This document shows, one piece after another, positions 18,733 through 26,762 of a stretch of 64,000 nucleotides of DNA. The DNA is taken from assembly GCA_046328115.1 (NCBI GenBank), contig JAXLXE010000003.1, forward strand, positions 434,001 through 498,000, in the 5' to 3' direction. The notes under the pieces are model-generated. The model searched no databases and was not told the origin of the DNA. It saw only the letters and a list, made by a program, of their open reading frames with translations. Each line of letters opens with the position of its first letter. Position 1 is the stretch's first letter. Origin of the DNA: JAXLXE01 sp046328115. GTDB lineage: Bacteria > Chloroflexota > UBA6077 > JACCZL01. Made by a program: the position numbers and the translations under genes.

Positions 18733-19393
18733 GGTACATGTTAATTGCCGAGCGGTAGTTTGTTGTGGATCGGCCGGCTCTCCGCGCCGCGCCCGCGACG
18801 GGCAGCTCTACCAGAGGATAATCGTGTGCCCGGCACAAGGCGCAGAACTCGGCGTCAATCAGGTCGTCGTCGCGGGTCAGCGCCACCAGCGGGTGAAACT
18901 GCCGTGGGAATACCTTCGGCGTCCCATTCACGTCCGTCCACGGAATCCCGAACAGCAGCCGACACAAGCGGTTGTACAGAGTCGACCCGAGCCGTCGTTG
19001 CCAGCCCACGCGGCTGTGGCGATTGGCTTTGATCACGGTCCCCGGATGATCGACCGCGTACCTCATGAACGATGCGAGAACTGGTGCCGGCGTGCGCGCC
19101 GCGTTCGTGTAACAGATCACGTCGGCCTTCGCCAAAGCTAAGCCCCGCCGCACGGCCACACCCCATCCTCGCTCGGCGATGAGGGTGGGCCGAATTGCCG
19201 CGAGATCAGTCGTCAGCGTCGCGCAGGCTTGATACGTCGCGTCGTCGGCGCCGTTGACGATAACCAGAATCTCTGCCGCGATGGATGCTTCGGCGAGCGC
19301 GGCCGCGTACTCTCTGATTACGGCAGCGATATGATCGGCTTGACGGTAGGCAGGGACGATCACGGAGACCCGCGGTTCAGTTGCTTCAGCCAC
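18683..19393 (-). CDS. Family 2 glycosyltransferase
   Basis: 236 residues. The GT-A fold start VSVIVPAYRQADHIAAVI is clear, and a DLIDAEFCALCRAHDYPLVELPV segment matches the end of the GT2 core. The usual DxD metal motif is replaced by YTNAARTP, a variant seen in some dolichol-phosphate-mannose-synthase-like proteins. The product probably passes a sugar to a lipid carrier or glycan at the membrane. It is followed by the DUF4915 gene with overlap, and transketolase genes precede it by 3 bases, so all look co-transcribed. Confidence 0.82.
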   Translation of the reverse strand: MAEATEPRVSVIVPAYRQADHIAAVIREYAAALAEASIAAEILVIVNGADDATYQACATLTTDLAAIRPTLIAERGWGVAVRRGLALAKADVICYTNAARTPAPVLASFMRYAVDHPGTVIKANRHSRVGWQRRLGSTLYNRLCRLLFGIPWTDVNGTPKVFPRQFHPLVALTRDDDLIDAEFCALCRAHDYPLVELPVAGAARRAGRSTTNYRSAINMYRGAFGLWLQLRRDHRG

Positions 19394-19396
19394 GGT

Positions 19397-20371
19397 TCAC
19401 GCCGTACGGTCGAGTACCGCGTGTATCCGCGTCGCGATCTGCTCGCCGGTCAGGCCGTGCCTGCGCATCAAGTACGCCTCGGATCCATTCTCGCGTAGGA
19501 ATTGGGTTTGCGCACCGCAGCGGATGAGCTGGCAATCGAGCCGATGCTCCGCGATCAACTCGGCTACAAACGCCGACAGTCCCCCGGACGCCACGTGAGC
19601 TTCAACGGTGGCTACGTGGCGATACCGCATCAGCAGCGCCAACAGCGCGTCCGTGGAGGCTGGACCCACGTCAGCCACGATGCCCCAACCCGCGGCGATG
19701 CCGCCCTCGCCGAGCTTGGATACCGCTCGCTCTCCCTCTATCGAAGCAGCGCCGAGCGTCAATACCAATACCTGCCCGCCATCCGCAAGCAGCTCCACTC
19801 GACCAGGGCGGAAACGCCCTTGTAGCGCTGGGATGGTGAGACGGTCGTTCTTGCTCACCCGGTAATAGATCGGTTCGGGCAATGCCCAGGTCTGTTCCAG
19901 GGCCGCCGCGGCCTGCATGCCATCGGCAGGCGCGATCACCCGCACGGTGTCGAGTGCCCGCATCACGGCGACATCTTCGACCGCGTGATGGCTAAATCCC
20001 GCAGTACCATACTCGAATCCTGCGCCGATGCCAATCACGCGGACCGGGAATCGATGCAGTGCTGCGCCGTTGCGGAAGAATTCGAGCGGGCGGAGTGTGG
20101 CGAACGTGGCGATAGAGTAAGCAAACGGGATGTAGCCGGCCTCCGCGAGCCCCGTGGCAATGCCGAGCATGTTTTGCTCAGCCACGCCAACATTGATGAA
20201 ACGCGACGGGAACTGCTCGGCGAATGGCTCCACTACCGTGAATCCGAGATCGCCAGTGAGCAGGATGATGCGCTCGTCGCGCGCGGCGAGCCGTGTGAGC
20301 GCGCTAACGAACGCCTGACGGATAGCCGGCCTCCACGTCCGCCAAGGCCCGCTCATATTGCGCCTGGTCAA
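19397..20371 (-). CDS. Transketolase, C-terminal subunit (pyrimidine-binding and C-terminal domains)
   Basis: 324 residues covering the second half of transketolase. The invariant Glu of the GVAEQNM motif (residue 65) and the HHAVEDVAVMR segment are present, followed by the C-terminal domain. It needs the N-terminal subunit encoded just upstream; the two frames overlap by 68 bases, or fewer if an internal start such as Met6 is used. Split transketolases occur in many bacteria, but inside a glycan cluster a role in making an unusual ketose or branched sugar is possible; this is inference. Confidence 0.88.
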   Translation of the reverse strand: MTRRNMSGPWRTWRPAIRQAFVSALTRLAARDERIILLTGDLGFTVVEPFAEQFPSRFINVGVAEQNMLGIATGLAEAGYIPFAYSIATFATLRPLEFFRNGAALHRFPVRVIGIGAGFEYGTAGFSHHAVEDVAVMRALDTVRVIAPADGMQAAAALEQTWALPEPIYYRVSKNDRLTIPALQGRFRPGRVELLADGGQVLVLTLGAASIEGERAVSKLGEGGIAAGWGIVADVGPASTDALLALLMRYRHVATVEAHVASGGLSAFVAELIAEHRLDCQLIRCGAQTQFLRENGSEAYLMRRHGLTGEQIATRIHAVLDRTA

Positions 20372-21122
20372 TCGGGTAGTAGTGCCAGTTTAGCTGGCCC
20401 TCCATGAACGAAACCCCTTTGCCGAAGACCGTCTTCGCAACCAGGACGTGGGGTGGGCCGTGTTCGAAGTCGAGTGCCCGGTAACAGGAGAGGAGCGCAT
20501 CGTGATCGTGTCCATCAACCTCGTATGCATCCCAGCCGAACGCCCGCCACCGCTCGGCCATGTTGGTGATGCGCAGGATCTCGTTTGTGGCCCCGAGTGC
20601 CTGCTGGCCGTTGAGATCGATGATCGCCACTAGATTTGACAGGCGGTGGTGGGCCGCGAACATCGACGCCTCCCATACCGAGCCTTCATTGCATTCGGCG
20701 TCGCTCAACAACACAAACGCGCGGCGCGCTGAGCGCTGCATCCGAGCCGCCAGCGCCGCACCCGTGCCCATCGACAGGCCGTGGCCCAACGAGCCCGTTG
20801 CAAAATCCACGCCTAGCGCGTCGATCTCAGGGTGAACACCGTAGGGGCTCCCGTCCGCACAAAAGCTACTCAACTGGGCATGCGTGAGCCAGCCGCGCAA
20901 GTGTAGTGCAGCGTGCAGCGCCAGGGCCGCGTGGCCTTTCGAGAGGATGAAGCGGTCACGCTCGGGATCATCAGGGGACTGGGCGCGGAGGATGCCGGAA
21001 TAGAGTGTCGCCACGATATCGGCCACCGACAGAGCGGACCCGATGTGGCCCACATTGGCACGCAGCGACTGCCTGAGCACAGAAACGCGAATCGCCGCCG
21101 CGAGGGCTTCGGTATCATCCAT
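20304..21122 (-). CDS. Transketolase, N-terminal subunit (thiamine diphosphate domain)
   Basis: 272 residues. Conserved His residues lie in GHIG (26), SKGHA (64) and GSLGHG (114). The thiamine-diphosphate motif starts at SDAECNEGS (140) and ends at Asn171. It pairs with the overlapping downstream gene to make a full transketolase (two-carbon transfer between sugar phosphates). It is the first gene of the minus-strand glycan cluster; a promoter should lie between 21123 and 21336. Confidence 0.9.
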   Translation of the reverse strand: MDDTEALAAAIRVSVLRQSLRANVGHIGSALSVADIVATLYSGILRAQSPDDPERDRFILSKGHAALALHAALHLRGWLTHAQLSSFCADGSPYGVHPEIDALGVDFATGSLGHGLSMGTGAALAARMQRSARRAFVLLSDAECNEGSVWEASMFAAHHRLSNLVAIIDLNGQQALGATNEILRITNMAERWRAFGWDAYEVDGHDHDALLSCYRALDFEHGPPHVLVAKTVFGKGVSFMEGQLNWHYYPIDQAQYERALADVEAGYPSGVR

Positions 21123-21336
21123 CCGAGAAAAGCCTCTAAGCCGTGCGTGGCCGATGATTACGTCACCTCAACGCCGGCATTCTGCGCGAAGCGACGCCAT
21201 CTTCGCAAACCGACGAGCGGCCGGCCCCAAGCAACGTGCATGGTCCCCGACAAACCGCCGGCCAGAACCCGCCCTTCATCGCCCAAACTGCACCCCTGCG
21301 AAACCCCGACCACAGGTGAATCCATTACGGTGATTC
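21123..21336. other. Short region between the transketolase gene and the IS630 fragment
   Basis: A minus-strand open stretch here continues from an overlapping frame but has no recognisable domain. It may contain the promoter for the glycan cluster and the lost right end of the IS630 fragment. Confidence 0.35.
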
Positions 21337-21619
21337 TCACTGATGATGATCCCATACCGGATACCCAGCGTGCGTGGACCAGCCGACGGCGTCGCGGGCG
21401 GTGATTGTCAGGAGCCCGGCCCAGATGGCGCGGCTCACCGCTTCGTCCGTGCGCGGCTGCGTCCGTCCCAGATGCTCCTTGAGCTTCGAGAACGCCCGCT
21501 CGATCGGATTCAGGTCTGGTGAGTAGGCCGGTAGGAACCACAGCTCGGCTCCCCTGGCCTCGATCGCCTGCTTCGCTTCCTCGCGGTAATGCACCCGCAG
21601 GTTGTCTGCCACCACGATC
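21337..21619 (-). pseudogene. IS630-family transposase, C-terminal fragment
   Basis: About 93 codons that read VADNLRVHY ... LPAYSPDLNPIERAFSKLKEHL, the typical last third of an IS630 DDE transposase (the second Asp and the Glu). The N-terminal two thirds are absent: the frame ends at the TA where another IS630-like element is inserted, and the sequence beyond that element belongs to mntA. This is a relic of a separate, older IS. Confidence 0.8.
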
Positions 21620-21621
21620 TA

Positions 21622-23148
21622 GTGGGTCACTTGACAGAATCAACGCCATTGGTGACGGTCCCATGGTCGGTACGTCGGCGACTGAGTGGCCGTCGGGTGT
21701 AGCCGGCCGAGCCGCCGAACTGGTGCCGGCGCGCTCGCGCCCGTGCTCGCCGAGCGGCGCGCTTGCCACCCCACGCAAACGGCGTGGGCGCGGCGTTCCA
21801 GCCGGCTACCGATGCAGTCAGCCACGCCGTCAGCTCGTCGGTGCTGGTGGGATGGTGGCCGGCCAGCGCGCGCCGCACCAGAATCCGCTGGATGGACTCG
21901 GCCAGGTTGAGCCACGGCCCGCTCAGCGGGGTGTATAGCGGCATGATCCCGTGTGCGCACAGCCAGCGCACCAGTTCGCCCGTGCGATGGCCAGCCAGGT
22001 TATCCCAGATCAGCAAGGCGCGCAGGGTGGTGGATACTCCGGCAGGGTGAACGGCTCGGACAACCCCGCCTGCCACTGCGCCCAAGCCTCCCGGCGGCCG
22101 CCGCGCCGCCAGTGTCCACGTCGCGGGTGCTCACCGTGCTGGTGCTCACCCTGGTAGCCACTGCGCCGACAGGCTCGCCATCGCGCGCGGGCAGCGCCGC
22201 CAGGATCGCCGTGGTGTTCACGGGTCAGCCATGGGTGCAGCACGCGGTTGGGCGTCTGTTGCACGGCCTGTGCCCAGACCTGGCCGCGAGGCGGGGTGAA
22301 ACAGCGTGAGCAGCTTGACGATGCCGCCCCGGACATACGCATGCTCCTGGCCGGACGGTCTGCCGCGGGCTGCCACGATGAACCGGGGTGGGGCACCGCC
22401 TGGTACGGTCCGGCTCCTCGTCCTGGCACAACACCACCAGGCCGCTCGCCTCTCCCAAGCCGTAGGCCTCCTCGATCAGCGGTTTTTGGGGGTGGCGTCG
22501 GGATCGGTCACGACGACCGATCCCGAGCTGCGCCGACGCCGGGCGGTACCGGTTGCGCACCAGGTACGGTGTGCTTGCCAGCCGTAGCCGCGCCCCACAG
22601 CGTCCGCAGGATCGTGACGGTGCTGATGCCGGGAAAGCCATCGGGCGCCGCGCGCAATGCGCGTTGCAGGGTGGTGAGTGACCAGGTGGCGGTGCCATCG
22701 CGCGCACGATCTGGGACGCGGTGAAATTCGCGCAGGATGCGTTCTTGTTCGACCGCGCCGTAGTGGGGTAGGCGGCCACTGCCCGGCCGACGGTCAAGTG
22801 CCGGGAGACCGACCAGGTTGAAACGAGCGACCAACGACGCGACGGCGTGGCGCGAGCGTTGGCCGGCGACGCGGGCGGCCTCCTGGTAGGTGGCGCCGTC
22901 CGCGACGACAAGTACGACGCGGGCGTGGGCCACGCGATCGGCGCGTTCACTGGTGCTGCGAGCCACGTGTTCGAGATCGGCACGCTCATCGGTGGACAAC
23001 GGGCGCAGGGGCGCGACGGCGGACGGCTCATCAGGCGGCTCCCAGGCGCTCGGCTCCGCCGCGGATGCCCCCAAGCGTGGCCCCGTGACCGTCACAACGG
23101 CGTCACAGCGACACCTCAGTTTGGTCACACTTCTGTCAACTGACCCAC
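21622..23148 (-). mobile_element. IS630-family insertion sequence
   Basis: Inverted ends GTGGGTCACTTGACAGAA (21622) and TTCTGTCAACTGACCCAC (to 23148) are nearly perfect, and each is flanked by TA (21620-21621 and 23149-23150), the IS630/Tc1 target. Length is 1527 bp. The left neighbour is an IS630 fragment and the right neighbour an mntA fragment, so the insertion site itself was already a rearranged joint, or a deletion followed. Confidence 0.85.
21627..23100 (-). pseudogene. IS630-like transposase, frameshifted
   Basis: The N-terminal helix-turn-helix part (ADGATYQEAARVAGQRSRHAV) and the C-terminal catalytic part (LIWDNLAGHRTGELV ... LSGPWLNLAESIQRILVRRAL) are clear but lie in different frames, with a third frame between (about 22225-22500). 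The DDE residues visible are the Asp of WDN and the Glu of LAES. It is not translatable as one protein. Confidence 0.78.
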
Positions 23149-23150
23149 TA

Positions 23151-23260
23151 GTCGATCTTGAATCGAGGAGGACGCTCCTCGACCTTATTGGTCTGAAACA
23201 GGATCTCGAGGACCTCTTCGGCTGCAGTGTCGATCTCGTCGAACGGCAGGCCCTCCGAGA
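23151..23260 (+). pseudogene. mntA: MntA-like nucleotidyltransferase antitoxin, internal fragment
   Basis: In frame 23151 it reads VDLESRRTLLDLIGLKQDL then EDLFGCSVDLVERQALR, the characteristic second half of minimal nucleotidyltransferases that pair with HEPN toxins. The 5' half, including the catalytic GSxxxG site, is lost at the IS630 joint. The 3' end is cut by the IS66 insertion at 23261; the missing last codons are found at 26322-26372. Confidence 0.8.
23253..23260. repeat. 8-bp target duplication, left of IS66 copy D
   Basis: CTCCGAGA, repeated exactly at 26322-26329 beyond the other end of the element. Joining at one copy restores the mntA reading frame. Confidence 0.92.
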
Positions 23261-23728
23261 GTAAGTACTCACCTACCCACGTCCGGGCAGCGTCACAGAC
23301 GTGACACGAACTTGACGGAAGTGCACCGCTCGACGGGCTGATTCGCTACGCTGGCAGCATGGATGATCGTGCGGCATTGCTCGCGCTCCCCAAAGAACAG
23401 CTCGTCGATATCATCCTTGCCCAGCGCGAGACTATTGCCGGGCTCGAGGCGCTCGTCGTCCAGCTCACGGCTCGGGTTGCCGGTGCGCAGAGGCCAAGAT
23501 CGACGAGTTATCACCAAACCGCCTATCACACCCAACAACTCCAACCTGCCACCGTCGGCTGGCTTCAAACCCAACTGCCGAGCGGCGCGCCCGCAAGCGT
23601 GGACCCAAGCGGGGTCACCAGGGCCACTCACGCTTGCGGCAGCCACCAGACCTCGTGGTCCCGCGCGCCACGCCACGGCGTGTCGCGGCTGTGGTCACGC
23701 GCTCGATACCCAAGGACAACGTAACTAC

Positions 23729-25165
23729 TCACGTGCCGTATGCAGCGGCCAGTGGCGAGGGCGCCGAGAGCATGCGGATCGCGGCGTAGAGATTCTGGCC
23801 TTGTTTGCGCGCGGTCTGCAGCACGCTGGTCAAGATCGCCGAGGTCTGGCTGCCCCACTCCGACCGATACCCTCCAAGCCACTTTGCGGTGGATCACGCT
23901 GTTGCGCAAGTCACGCTCGGATGCATTGTTGGTCGGCTCTACCCCGTCACGCTCCAGGAAGACGAACAACTCGGACCATAGCCGCTGGTAGCGTTGCTGC
24001 AGCCGCCGGGCCATGCCCTTACCCAACGGTGGCCCTTTGATCAAGCACTCCGCGGCGTTGATGATCCGGACCTTCCGTCGTTGGAAGCTCTCCGCGCTGA
24101 TCTGCGCGCGCTCGGCGTGCAGCCGCATCCCGCGCCCGAACACGTGCCGCAGCTCGGTCGCCCACCACGCCGCGTCCGGCTCAAGCTCCGCGGCTCGGGT
24201 CAGTTCCCGCAACTGATGCGCCAGACACAACTGCCCGGTCTTGGCCGGTGCTCGTAGCTGCGGTGCGTACGCATCTGATTGCCGCGCAGCCAGGCTCCAG
24301 TGGAGCCTGTAGACATCGGGGACCGCACCGTCCAGGAAATCATCGATCACCGATCCGCTCCGCGTCCGCGCGATGTGACGTGGTAGCTGGCCGTTTTGGA
24401 TTGAAAGGTCCAGTGCCAGCGGTTCCGACCGCCCACCCGGGCTCCCGTCTCGTCGGAACCGATCACCGGACTCGCCCGCACCAACTCCTTGATCTCCTCG
24501 TAGCGGGTCTCACCTCGCTCGCCAAGCCGTTGCAACACCTTGGCGACCGCGCCCTCGCTGAGCTGCACCCCGAACAGATCCTTGCACAGCTCGACCAGCC
24601 GCTCGAACGAGACATGGTGGCGCTCGTGCAGATAGGCAATCGCCGTTTCAAGCTCCGGACCGAACGTCCGCGTCGACTCCAGACCCGCGGGATGCTCCGC
24701 TACCGTGACCAGGCCACACTCGGTGCAGCGGGCCTGGTAGGCCCAGGACTCCACGACCACCGCGCGGGCCGGCACCACGTCGATCACCTGGCTGCGACGC
24801 ACCCGCCGCTGGCCCGTGGCATCGAGTGCGTGACCGCAACCGCGACACGCCGCCACATGGCACTGGACCACCAGGTCTGGCGGTTGGCGCAGGCGCGAGT
24901 GGCCCTGGTGACCACGCTTGGGTCCGTGCTTGCGGGCTCGGCGCTCCGCGCGGTTGGGCTTGAAGGCGGCGGATGGGGCAAGCTGGGGTCATCGGGTGTG
25001 GTGGGGGGACGGGTGAGCTCGTCGATCTTGGCCTCGAGCCTCAGCGACGCGAGCGGAGAGCTGGACTACAAGCGCCTCGAGCCTGGCGATAGTCTCGCGC
25101 TGGGCGAGGATGATGTCGACGAGCTGTTCTTTGGGGAGCGCGAGCAATGCCGCACGATCATCCAT
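23729..25165 (-). pseudogene. IS66 transposase copy E, nearly complete
   Basis: It starts ATGGATGATCG at 25165. Long segments are in frame: the Cys motif and LERLVELCKDLFGVQLSEG-like region, SDETGARVGGRNRWHW, QSDAYAPQ and NNASERDLR. Frame changes remain near 25000, 24370 and 23870. A 27-base in-frame insertion at 24282-24311 replaces one Trp codon with ten codons and contains a perfect palindrome. Confidence 0.8.
24291..24309. repeat. 19-bp palindrome inside an insertion unique to IS66 copy E
   Basis: CAGGCTCC, three bases, GGAGCCTG. It lies in a 27-base stretch absent from the other IS66 copies, between the codons for PDV and QSDAYAPQ. Confidence 0.75.
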
Positions 25166-26321
25166 GCCGCCAGGGTAGCGAATCAGTCCGCCGAGCGGTG
25201 CACTTCCGTCAAGTTCGTGTCACGTCTGTGACGCCGCCCGGATGTGGGTAGGTGAGTAATTACAAGGACAACGGCGGTGCGACGCAGCCAGGTGATCGAC
25301 GTGGTGCCGGCCCGCGCGGTGGTCGTGGAGTCCTGGGCCTACCAGGCCCGCTGCACCGAGTGTGGCCTGGTCACGGTAGCGGAGCATCCCGCGGGTCTGG
25401 AGCCGACGCGCACGTTCGGTCCCGAGTTAGAGACCACTCTGGCCTATCTGCACGAGCGCCACCATGTCTCGTTCGAACGGCTGGTCGAACTGCGCCGGGA
25501 TCTATTCGGCGTCCAACTCAGCGAAGGCGGGATCGCCAAGGTGTTGCAGCGGCTTGGAGAGCGAGGTGCGACGCGCTACCAGGAGATCAAGGAGTTGGTG
25601 CGGGCGAGCCCGTGATTGGTTCCGACGAGACGGGAGCCCGGGTGGACGGCCGGAACCGTTGGCACTGGACCTTCCAGACCAATACAGCCAGCTACCACAT
25701 CATCGCGCGGACCCCTGGAGTGGATCGGTCATTGAGGAGTTCCTGGATGGCGCGGAACCGAGGTCTGGCAATCGGATGCGTACGCGCCGCAGCTACGAGC
25801 CCGGCCAAGACCGGCCAGTTGTGTCTGGCGCATCAGTTGCGGGAACTGACCCGAACCGCGGAGCTTGAGCGGACGCGGCGTGGTGGGCAATCGAGCTACG
25901 GCACGTGTTCGGTCGCGGGATGCGGCTGCACGCCGAGCGCGCGCAGATCAGCCCCGAGAGCTTCCAGCGACGCAGGGTCCGGATCATCGAGGCGGCGGAG
26001 CGACTGATCAAAGGGCCGCCGTTGGGCAAGGGCATGGCCTGGCGACTGCAGCAACGGTATCAACGGCTGTGGTCCGAGCTGTTCGTGTTCTTGAGCGTGA
26101 AGGCGTCGAGCCGACCAACAATGCCTCAGAGCGTGACCTCCGCAACAGCGTGATCCATCGCAAGGTGACCGGCGGCTACGGTCAGAGTGGGGAGCCAGAC
26201 CTCCGCGATCCTGACCAGCGTGCTGCAGACCGCGCGCAAACAGGGCCAGAATCTCTACGCCGCGATCCGCATGCTCTCGGGTCCCTCCCCGCTGGCCGCT
26301 GCATACGCCAGCTGAGGTTAC

Positions 26322-26372
26322 CTCCGAGATCGGCTTCGCGACACGATCCTCGCCGACGCCGTCGCGGTGTGA
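26322..26372 (+). pseudogene. mntA: MntA-like antitoxin, C-terminal fragment
   Basis: When joined to 23260 through one copy of CTCCGAGA, this reads LRDRLRDTILADAVAV and stops at TGA 26370-26372. That is the expected end of an MntA nucleotidyltransferase and shows the IS66 landed inside the gene. Confidence 0.8.
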
Positions 26373-26726
26373 ATCGGGATCGAGAGTGCCTGGAGCACAC
26401 CTCGGAGTGTCCCGGGCGTATTCGAGGGTACACCCAGGCGGGACGCGCGGCCTTCCTGGCATCCCAAACTCCATCAAGACGCGGTGATCAGAAACCTCGA
26501 GGTAGTCGACGAAGCTGTAAAGCGACTATCCACTGAGTTCCGGTCACAACACCCGGACGTTCCATGGCGGAGGATCGCCGGACTGCGCGACATCCTCATC
26601 CACTCATACGACGGCGTCGTGATGGACAGGGTCTGGGGGGTTGTAGACGCCGAACTGCCCCGATTGGCGGTGTCCATTGCTCGGATCGTCGCCGCGGCCA
26701 CGGACGAGTCCATCACCGACGGGTAG
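26369..26726 (+). pseudogene. hepT: HepT-like HEPN toxin (DUF86), frameshifted
   Basis: Starts at GTG 26369, overlapping the mntA stop by four bases (GTGTGA). The first 35 codons match the HepT N-terminus (NRDRECLEH ... GRIRGYTQAGRAAFLASQT). A single extra base near 26470-26473 (ACTCCATC against ACTCATC) shifts the frame; the rest continues from about 26474 as HQDAVIRNLEVVDEAVKRLS to a stop at 26726. The RNase signature Rx4HxY is intact (RDILIHSY). In type VII systems HepT is an RNase neutralised by MntA-mediated AMPylation. Here the antitoxin is destroyed and the toxin frame broken. A shorter protein from GTG 26484 would keep the catalytic motif. Confidence 0.78.
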
Positions 26727-26730
26727 GTTG

Positions 26731-26755
26731 CCCGGGGGCGTCGCCCGCCCCCGGG
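26731..26755. terminator. Hairpin between convergent hepT and enolase-superfamily genes
   Basis: CCCGGGGGCG at 26731-26740 pairs perfectly with CGCCCCCGGG at 26746-26755 around a 5-base loop. It lies between two converging genes and could end transcription from both sides; no long T tract is present. Confidence 0.65.
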
Positions 26756-26762
26756 TCCAGAC

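Larger units (their letters stand above)
23721..25263 (-). mobile_element. IS66-family insertion sequence, copy E, inverted inside copy D
   Basis: It begins GTAACTACTCAC (right end, 23721) and ends GGTGAGTAATTAC (left end, 25263). AAGGACAAC is found directly outside both ends (23712-23720 and 25264-25272), nine matching bases against the usual eight. Length 1543 bp, 28 longer than copy A, mostly from a 27-base insertion in the transposase gene. Confidence 0.9.
23359..26315 (+). pseudogene. IS66 transposase copy D (frameshifted and interrupted)
   Basis: The first part runs 23359-23720 and the second 25273-26315, with copy E between them. The zinc-binding region, SDETGARV and NNASERDLR equivalents are readable, with single-base losses near 25616, 25717, 25758 and 25870. 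It ends with the SPLAAAYAS tail. Not functional as written. Confidence 0.8.
23261..26321 (+). mobile_element. IS66-family insertion sequence, copy D, carrying another IS66
   Basis: The left end GTAAGTACTCACC is at 23261 and the right end CTGAGGTTAC finishes at 26321 (two to three bases shorter than other copies). An exact 8-bp duplication CTCCGAGA flanks it. It was inserted into the last codons of an mntA gene. It is split at 23720/25273 by an inverted IS66 copy (E). Confidence 0.9.

Noticed and set aside
18205..18744. 179-codon plus-strand open frame
   Set aside because: It is antisense to the DUF4915-like gene and has no protein features.
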